Positions 57,635 through 64,000 of a DNA stretch of 64,000 bases are shown here, one piece after another. The notes under the pieces were generated by a model that was given only the letters and a program-made list of their open reading frames with translations, searched no databases and had not been told where the DNA came from. This stretch comes from Trichopria drosophilae (lineage: Eukaryota > Arthropoda > Insecta > Hymenoptera > Diapriidae): NCBI GenBank assembly GCA_030407085.1, contig CM059585.1:120757001-120821000 (forward strand). The letters run 5' to 3'. Position 1 is the first letter of the stretch, and each line of letters starts with the position of its first letter. The translations under genes and the position numbers were made by a program.

Positions 57635-58186
57635 CTATTTTTCCTATTAAGTGCGCAAAGTTCGACACCTATATACAACATTTAAAGTGGTGGTGCAAGG
57701 GCGGCGGAGAAGGGGGGTTCGGGGGGGCAGAGCCCCCCCGACCAAAAACAGTAATTGTAAATGCTTTTGTAATAAATAGACTAAATTTATAAATATCTAT
57801 GTAATACATTATTTATTATCGCTATTACTGTTAATTGTTATTAATATTAATTGTTACAATGCAATTACTAATTTGAACAAATTTTAATGAATTTAAATAA
57901 TTATTCGTATTCGCGTTTTCGGGTACATTTTGAATGACATTACTATTTTAGATAGAATTAACCTACACCTATCGTTTCTAAGAACAGCGATTGAAAAGTA
58001 AAACAAATGAAAGTTTTGACAGGTCTATTCTGCATGTCTGTATACCTATAGCGCTACTTTACCGCACGCAAAACTTCATTACCGCACGCTAATTTATAAG
58101 ATCAGTAAAGTGTGGGAAAGTGGCACTTTGCACACGCAAATACGTGCGCAAAATCGAACTTTGCGCACTATAATAGGAAAAGCATA
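57635..58186. mobile_element. ~550-bp element with TTTTCCTATTA..GTGCGCAAAGTTCGA TIRs
   Basis: Left CCTATTAAGTGCGCAAAGTT and right AACTTTGCGCACTATAATAGG are inverted repeats. The interior has the GC hairpin at 57715-57742 and CCGCACGC words. It abuts the Copia fragment at its right end. Non-coding. Confidence 0.65.
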
Positions 58187-59362
58187 TTTCTCATCTTTTA
58201 CATCTTCAGAGCTCAGAAATGAAGACTGGTATGTAAATTTTTGTTCGTCCGTGCCGTGTGAAAATGTAAATATTACCGCAGCAAGTAAAAACGTAATGCG
58301 TGCTGAAACAATCGGAGACGTAAACATACCAATAGTTTCCGAATTTGGTAAAAGTGACGTGACGGCCAAAGGTGTAGTTTATGTACCTCAGAGTGTTGCC
58401 AATTTACTTTCAGTGAGCCAAATTGTAAAACATGGTTTTCTGTTAAGTTTTCTCGAGAAAATAATCATCTTGAAAATGAAGAAGGAGAACGACTTGCAGA
58501 ACTTGCAGAAGAAAACGGACTGTACAAGCTAGTCATACCTCGAGAAGAAGTCTACTTAGCAGCGAATAATGAGAATGCAGAATTGTGACATATTGTGGCA
58601 ATCTCGGCCATTTAAACTACAAATCAGTGCTACAGCTGGGACGGAATCTAAGCACCAGAATCAGACTTCAAAATCCACAAGTTAATCCGTGTATAGCCTG
58701 CATAAAAGTCAAAACGGATTTTGGAACTCATACATTCTGATTTATGTGGACCGATGGAGGTTACATCGATCGGAGAGTCAAGGTATTTCTTAACCTTAAT
58801 GGACGATTTTTCGCGAAAGACGTTTGTGTTTTTGTTACAGGAGAAAAGTCAAGTGATGCAAACTTTTATAAATTTAAAAGTACTTATCGAGAATCAAATG
58901 GATAAAAAGATAAAAACTCTCAGAACCGACAATGGAAGAGAGTACATAAGCAATAAATTTGAGAATTATCTAAAAAGTTCAGGAATAAGGCATCAATTTA
59001 CAAATACTTATACCCCTGAACAAAACGGTGTTGCAGAACGTCGAAATCGATCAATAGTGGAAAGAGCTCGAAGTATGTTATTCGATGCAGAGTTGCCCAA
59101 AATTTATTGGGCTGAAGCAGTCGCAACGGCTACGTATCTCTTGAACAGATCTCCGAATTCAAGTATTAATGGAAAAATGCCAGAGGAGTTATGGATAGGT
59201 TCAACTCCAAAATTGGAACATCTTAGAGTATTTGGATACAAGGCATATATACACGTACCAAAGCAACTACGTCAAAAGTTCGATTCGAAAAGCGAAGAGT
59301 ATATATTTGTTGGCTATGTCTCAAATTCTCTTTTTACCATTCATTCAGCAACTAGTAAGTAA
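58187..59362 (+). pseudogene. Copia-type retrotransposon fragment (protease to integrase)
   Basis: The plus strand starts in the aspartic protease region (DWYVNF, where DSG would be expected; later GVVYVPQSVANLLSVSQIV). A shift near 58450 leads to LAELAEENGLYKLVIPRE and the pre-integrase zinc motif (CGNLGHLNYKSV..CIACIK). The integrase core at 58721-59340 shows LIHSDLCGPM, RTDNGREY and PEQNGVAERRNR, the D,D,E triad intact. It ends abruptly at ~59340; reverse transcriptase and LTRs are missing. Inactive. Confidence 0.85.
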
Positions 59363-60200
59363 CTACAATACTATCGACACAACTTTACTCTGCGCTTTGA
59401 AAAATGCAAAACGTTAAAATCACGATGTATCAATTGTATCAATTGCTAAGGAGTTTATAGGAGCTGAACGTATGGGAGATTGGAAAGGTCATTTGAATAG
59501 TATTCGAGAAATGCTTCCTTACTTCCACGCATCAGGACATTTTCCTTATGCCAAATCTGCACATTTAATATCTACAAGATATTCTACAATTGGAAAACTT
59601 GATTCATGATCCTGAGGTTTTCGAGAGATTTACACGGGGATTTTTCACAATTAGACGTTCTGATAAATTGAGTTGTGGAACTTCAACGGATATGGTCATT
59701 GAGCAATCGATGATGAAGTCAATGAAAACAGATGGTGTTGCTCGAGGAAGAAGTACGCAAGAGAGCGTCATAAGTGAATGGATTTACGACATGCATGCAA
59801 TGAATACTGTGTGTTAAAGATGGGAGGATTTAGCGGATGTAAGAATGGACACAACAGATCAGCATGTCAATGCAAGGGATTCCCGCGTAAAGAGAGATAC
59901 TGGAGACATCAAGAAACTTCGTGAATGGTTTTCATCACATGATCCTTTTCCTGAATTGAACAAAATCATGTCCATTGCCAATGGAGTCGTCGGGGATGAT
60001 AAAATCAATTGCCATGATGCTCGTGAAGAGGGTATTGCATCTATGAGTAAAATGATGGGCCAAACATTTAATAATATTAAATTGAAACGTGCTGATAAAG
60101 TACTACCTCTATTATCTATGAACAGTACCATGAAGATTCATGATGAGAAGGTCCCAATAGATCCTGTATTATTATTTCTAAAACATGGAATGCTGTTTTG
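59340..60200 (+). pseudogene. C-terminal fragment of an uncharacterised insect multicopy protein
   Basis: Across frame changes it reads YNTIDTTLLCALKNAKR, SIAKEFIGAERMGDWKGHLN, MLPYFHASGHFPYAKSAHLY, then FTIRRSDKLSCGTSTDMVIE and KTDGVARGRSTQ (59590-59817), then DPFPELNKIMSIANGVVGDD and NIKLKRADKVLPLL (59845-60180). I know this pattern from a large, uncharacterised family in insect genomes, multicopy and probably transposon-derived. No enzymatic motif can be named. The family's N-terminal part lies downstream instead of upstream, so the locus is rearranged. Confidence 0.6.
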
Positions 60201-60941
60201 TTTGTAAAACATTCTTGAGTGGTGACATTCGTGTCGTTAAAGCAAGAGGAGTAAAAAGTCTTTTGGCTGCAAGTAAAGCGAGAGGGACGCAAAAACAGAA
60301 GCGGTTACTGGAATCGGTTTCAGAAATTCATCTCCATTTTTTGTATTACAAAAATTATGAAGACATAAGAGTATCTGCTACTGCCTCTCGGCGAAGTAGC
60401 TCTACTGCAAGTGAAGAACAGGAAGTGCCAGCAGGTGCTGAAAAGCCTGCGGATGTAGTGTCTGCTTTTGATTTTAAAAAGTACTGTTTATTCTGTGGGG
60501 AAAAAATCAGTGAAACGTCGACAAAACACAATGTTCAACGATGAATGCTAATTCATTGCATTGAAAAAGAGACAACCGTGAAAACGATTAAGAAAATTCT
60601 TAGCGATCGCAACGATGAATTTCCATGTGCCATCAAAAATCGAATCAATAATGTAACCGATCTCGTCGCAACAGGAGCTCGGTATCATGGTCCCTGCAGC
60701 CATCGTCTGCGTATGGGACCACATACAGGAACCTCACGTGGATGACCTACTAACGACGTAGACGATGCCATGGAGTATATTTATTTTTTTTTATAAATTC
60801 TGAAGAATGCCAGTTTACATTGAACGATTTGACCAGCCAACTTGAAGGAAATTACATACCACACAAAAAGACGATAAAAAAGAAATTCGGAGATGATATT
60901 TTTATCATCGAGCAACCAAACCGTGATGGTATAATTTGTTG

Positions 60942-62620
60942 ATGACGCTGAAACTAGCAGGGGATTCGCCAGCAGGGGATTCGCCTAACCTACGGCGCAC
61001 AGGAAAATCGCGTAAAAACTATTTAAAACGTTGAAAATTCGTAATGTATTCACTCGGGAGCATATTTATTACCATTATGAAAATGGTAAAAGAATTTTTG
61101 TCCCGGCGACGGACTTGTAACTTTTTTAAAACGGCACTAATAGCGAAAAAACGTGCACAATCTGCGTAAAATCGCATTAAACATGATTAATACGTCGAAA
61201 TTGCATAATCCATTCAATTGGGCGAATACCTTGTTCTGTTCTGAAAATGATAAAACCATTTATGTCCCGGCGACGGACTTGTAACTTTTTGAAAATGGCA
61301 CTAACATCGAAAAAACGTGCACAAGCTGCGTAAAATCGCATTAAACATGATTAATACGTCGAAATTGCATATTCTATTCAATTGCGCGAATACCTTGTAC
61401 TGTTTTGAAAATGGTAAAACCATTTTTGTCCCGGCGACGGACTTGTAACTTTTTGAAAATGGCACTAGCATCGAAAAAACGTGCACAAGCTGCGTAAAAT
61501 CGCATTAATATTATTAATACGTCGAAATTGCATATTCTATTTAAGTGGGCGAATACCTTGTACTGTTTTTTGAAAATGGTAAAACCGAAATTGCATAATG
61601 TATTCAATTGGGCGAATACCTTGTACTGTTCTAAAAATGGTAAAACCATTTTTGTCCCGGCGACGGAATTGTAACTTTTTTAAAACGGCACTAAAATAAA
61701 AAAAACGTGCACAAGCTGCGTAAAATCGCATTAAACATGATTAATACGTCGAAATTGCATATTCTATTCAATTGGGCGAATACCTTGTACTGTTTTGAAA
61801 ATCGTAAAACCATTTTTGTCCCGGCGACACAACGTGTGCACGTTTTTTCGATGTTAGTGCCATTTTCAAAAAGTTACAAGTCCGTCGCCGGGACAAAAAT
61901 GGTTTCACCATTTTCAGAACAGTACAAGGTATTCGCCCACTTAAATAGAATATGCAATTTCGACGTATTAATCATGGTTAATGCGATTTTACTCAGCTTG
62001 TACACGTTTTTTTTATTTTAGTGCCGTTTTAAAAAAGTTACAAGTCCGCCGCCGGGACAAAAGTGGTTTCACCATTTTCAGAACAGTACAAGGTATTCGC
62101 CCACTTAAATAGAATATGCAATTTCGACGTATTAATCATGGTTAATGCGATTTTACTCAGCTTGTACACGTTTTTTTTATTTTAGTGCCGTTTTAAAAAA
62201 GTTACAAGTCCGTCGCCGGGACAAAAATGGTTTTACGATTTTCAGAACAGTACAAGGTATTCGCCCAATTGAATAGAATATGCAATTTCGACGTATTAAT
62301 CATGTTTAATGCGATTTTACTCAGCTTGTACACGTTTTTTTTATTTTAGTGCCGTTTTAAAAAAGTTGCAAATCCGTCGCCGGGACAAAAATGGTTTTAC
62401 CATTTTCAGAGCAGTACAAAGTATTCGCCCAATTGAATAGAATATGCAAATTCGACGTATTAATCATGTTTAATGCGATTTTACGGAGCTTGTGCACGTT
62501 TTTTCGCTATTAGTGCCGTTTTAAAAAAGTTACAAGTCCGTCGCCGGGACAAAAATGCTTTTACCATTTTCATAATGGTAATAAATATGCTCCCGAATCC
62601 CCTGCTAGTTTCAGCGTCAT
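60942..62620. mobile_element. Fold-back element: inverted satellite arrays, 27-bp TIR, 9-bp TSD
   Basis: The termini are perfect: ATGACGCTGAAACTAGCAGG..ATTCG at the left and its complement at the right. AATTTGTTG is duplicated on both sides (60933-60941, 62621-62629). Between them lie five forward and five inverted units of a ~165-bp satellite (landmarks TTTTTGTCCCGGCGACGG, GTGCACAAGCTGCGTAAAAT), meeting head to head at ~61828. The left arm has an extra ~80 bp near its end. There is no transposase. Satellite-built arms and a 9-bp duplication recall Foldback elements; a 9-bp duplication also fits MULEs. Confidence 0.9.
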
Positions 62621-62712
62621 AATTTGTTGTAGGAACATCGGTTACCAATTACTTACGGAGAAGTGGTACGAAGAAAAAGGAAGTGATCCGAAACAAGAAC
62701 AACTGCGAGGAA

Positions 62713-62818
62713 CGGCGGTGGCTCAGTTGGTAGAGTATCGGCTTCGTAATCAGAAAACCCAAGTTCGATCCCGGCCTCTGCAATCTGTCATCGGGACACC
62801 TCTATATTTGTTTATAAG
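62713..62818 (+). mobile_element. tRNA-derived SINE, 3'-truncated
   Basis: The head has a pol III A box (TGGCTCAGTTGGTAGAGT) and B box (GTTCGATCCC), followed by GGCCTCTGCAATCTGTCATC and the family 3' sequence CACCTCTATATTTGTTTATA. It interrupts the multicopy protein fragment and shares its non-tRNA part with the copy at 53286-53905. Confidence 0.8.
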
Positions 62819-63060
62819 TGAAAGGTAAGACAGGTGATAGAGAATCGTGGCAGCGGAAATGTATTTCGATTGCTCACGAAATAATAACAGCTGTGCATCC
62901 ACGTTCTTTTCCGTCTCCACTGCCACTTGGAGTAGGAGCTTATTTATATAAAAGATTCGAATCAAGAAATCTCGTAGATATTTTAGCAGCTTTAGGCTTT
63001 TCTGCATCGTATACTGAGGTACGAAATTTTAAAGTGCTAAATCTATAACCCGGCCTCAGC

Positions 63061-63360
63061 TTAACATATTGGCGAATTCCTTTTCCCAATTTGAATACGA
63101 TAATGCTGATTTCAATACGAATACAATCTATGGCCATGGCCAACATTGTAGTGGTCAAGATTGCGACAACTGCAGCAGAATGGAGGATGAAGATGACGTT
63201 GATGATGAAAATGACAATGACAGCGTCAGTGAATCAATTCAAGAACCATTATTGGTTCCAGAAGCAGAGGACGGTACAGAATGCAGATCCTCGAAGAAAA
63301 AAAAAATCATCATTAATAAAATTGTATTTTGTAATATTGTTTTTTACCATCTCTATTTTT
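63061..63360 (+). pseudogene. Further fragment, FEYDNADFN motif then acidic stretch
   Basis: The frame begins NSFSQFEYDNADFNTNTIYG, words typical of the middle of the same multicopy family, then changes to GQHCSGQDCDNCSRMEDEDD and a long acidic run ending in a lysine tract. The acidic part may be family-specific or captured sequence. Short, with no start of its own. Confidence 0.4.
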
Positions 63361-63469
63361 AATTAAACAGAAAATTTTACAAGGACGCAAATTGGAACAC
63401 TTATATTCATGTTTTCTTATTCAACATTCCTATTTCCTGATTATTATACTTAAAATATATTAAAATAAA

Positions 63470-63874
63470 GTGTTCGGGAGAGAACGAAAGTACAGTATAA
63501 ATCTCAAGACGAATAATAAAACGCACGATTTACGAATAAACGAAATATTTATTTTAATTATTTATAAAAGAACAAAATGGCAAATTCAAATTAAATTCCG
63601 CGAAATAACACGTACGCGACGTCGATCGAGAGAAAGTGGAAAATTAAACCACGAACCTAAAACTCCGCCAATTGAGCTAACATCACTGAAATCGGAAGAA
63701 GCACTTTCGAGTGGGCGACCACTCAATACCACTTACCAACCTAGTTTACCTATAGGTACTAATTATGATGGGCGACCATCACTGAGGGATTACGGTACCA
63801 AATATCCAGTCCTCTTTTCCAGTGGGCGACCACCACTTCCACAAAGGATTCCCTGTCCACTCAGAAGCGCTTAG
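63470..63874 (+). other. Open frame with repeated SSGRP motif, unrecognised
   Basis: An open frame of 134 codons without a clear ATG start. It is basic, with three SGRP/DGRP words (GTGGGCGACCAC-type DNA repeats at 63710, 63768 and 63820). It could be a piece of a retrotransposon leader/gag or non-coding repeat DNA. No domain is recognised. The sequence after it (63875-64000) shows nothing. Confidence 0.2.
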
Positions 63875-64000
63875 CCAACGACGACGACGACAAATGGAAA
63901 TCCTATTATTATTATTATAAAAATACCCGATTAGTTTCTGAGGTCCTTCCTAGTCGAAAGCTAAATTCGGTCTGAGACTCTGAGGCCTTAGTAACCACCA

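Larger units (their letters stand above)
60185..63040 (+). pseudogene. N-terminal to middle part of the same protein family, interrupted twice
   Basis: 60185-60544 has a zinc-ribbon-like CCFVCKTFL and KYCLFCGEK; 60545-60745 gives CAIKNRINNVTDLVATGARY followed by HGPCSHRLR; 60790-60932 gives CQFTLNDLTSQLEGNY and KKKFGDDIFIIEQPNRDG. The frame then resumes beyond the fold-back element (62630-62712, IGYQLLTEKWYEEKG) and beyond a SINE head (62819-63020, RESWQRKCISIAHEIITAVH and NLVDILAALGFSASYTEV). The Cys/His pairs suggest zinc binding. The function is unknown. Removing the two insertions restores family-like order, so this was one copy. Confidence 0.6.

Noticed and set aside
61040..62580. Open frames on both strands (e.g. 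61301-61486, 61707-62021)
   Set aside because: They repeat the same words because they lie on satellite units of the fold-back element.
62713..62780. A functional tRNA gene
   Set aside because: A and B boxes are present, but the acceptor stem does not close and the sequence runs into a 3' part shared with 53286-53905, so it is a SINE head.

Overview
This window is AT-rich insect genomic DNA, and Hymenoptera is my best guess. The evidence is a complete spliced orthologue of the animal gene alsin (ALS2), an insect-type ionotropic receptor, a DUF4806-type gene, a short interstitial run of the insect telomere motif TTAGG, and a dense layering of arthropod transposons. There are no operons or bacterial features. 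Genes were read by splicing: each model joins open frames at GT/AG sites, and the phases were checked by hand.

Layout. 1-3.8 kb: a palindromic MITE and intergenic DNA. 3.8-5.7 kb: an ionotropic-receptor gene in one frame broken by a single TAG. 5.9-7.6 kb: small repeats. 7.7-14.3 kb: a nest of inverted-repeat elements. At its centre is a 4.4 kb DNA transposon with an IS4EU/PHIS-type DDE transposase, inserted exactly between AAA and TTT with no target duplication (Spy-like). It carries a 12-copy 31-bp minisatellite. 15.5-16.2 kb: a MITE. 17.3-23.3 kb: a putative three-exon secreted-protein gene whose 5.3 kb first intron holds a MITE, a decayed tyrosine-recombinase (DIRS/Ngaro-type) retroelement and two inverted piggyBac-type MITEs. 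24.2-28.5 kb (minus): a four-coding-exon DUF4806-like gene with a non-coding first exon and CpG-rich promoter. 28.6-34.6 kb: MITEs, motif arrays, a possible terminal exon and a LINE 3' remnant. 34.6-39.8 kb: a 2.0 kb long-TIR element, then a truncated LINE split by a 1.6 kb element flanked by 52-bp perfect direct repeats, then a mariner/Tigger-type MITE.

40.18-50.97 kb (plus): the 13-exon alsin gene, predicted at 1,488 residues, with RCC1-like, DH/PH, MORN and VPS9 regions in the usual order. A 5 kb Jockey/CR1-type LINE lies antisense in intron 9, its tail only a few bases from the splice donor. 52.3-63.4 kb: a graveyard of MULE transposase, SINE, DIRS/Ngaro-type, Copia and an uncharacterised insect multicopy protein family. 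The last has its C-terminal fragment placed before its N-terminal one. It is interrupted by a 1.68 kb fold-back element whose arms are inverted satellite arrays, with a 9-bp target duplication.

The host genes (receptor, putative secreted protein, DUF4806 protein, alsin) show no functional link with one another. What unites the window is repeated nesting of mobile elements in introns and in other elements, which gives several insertion sites that can be dated relative to each other. Most noteworthy are the AAA/TTT transposon with its own empty-site controls, the satellite-armed fold-back element, the element with 52-bp direct repeats, and the stop-interrupted receptor.
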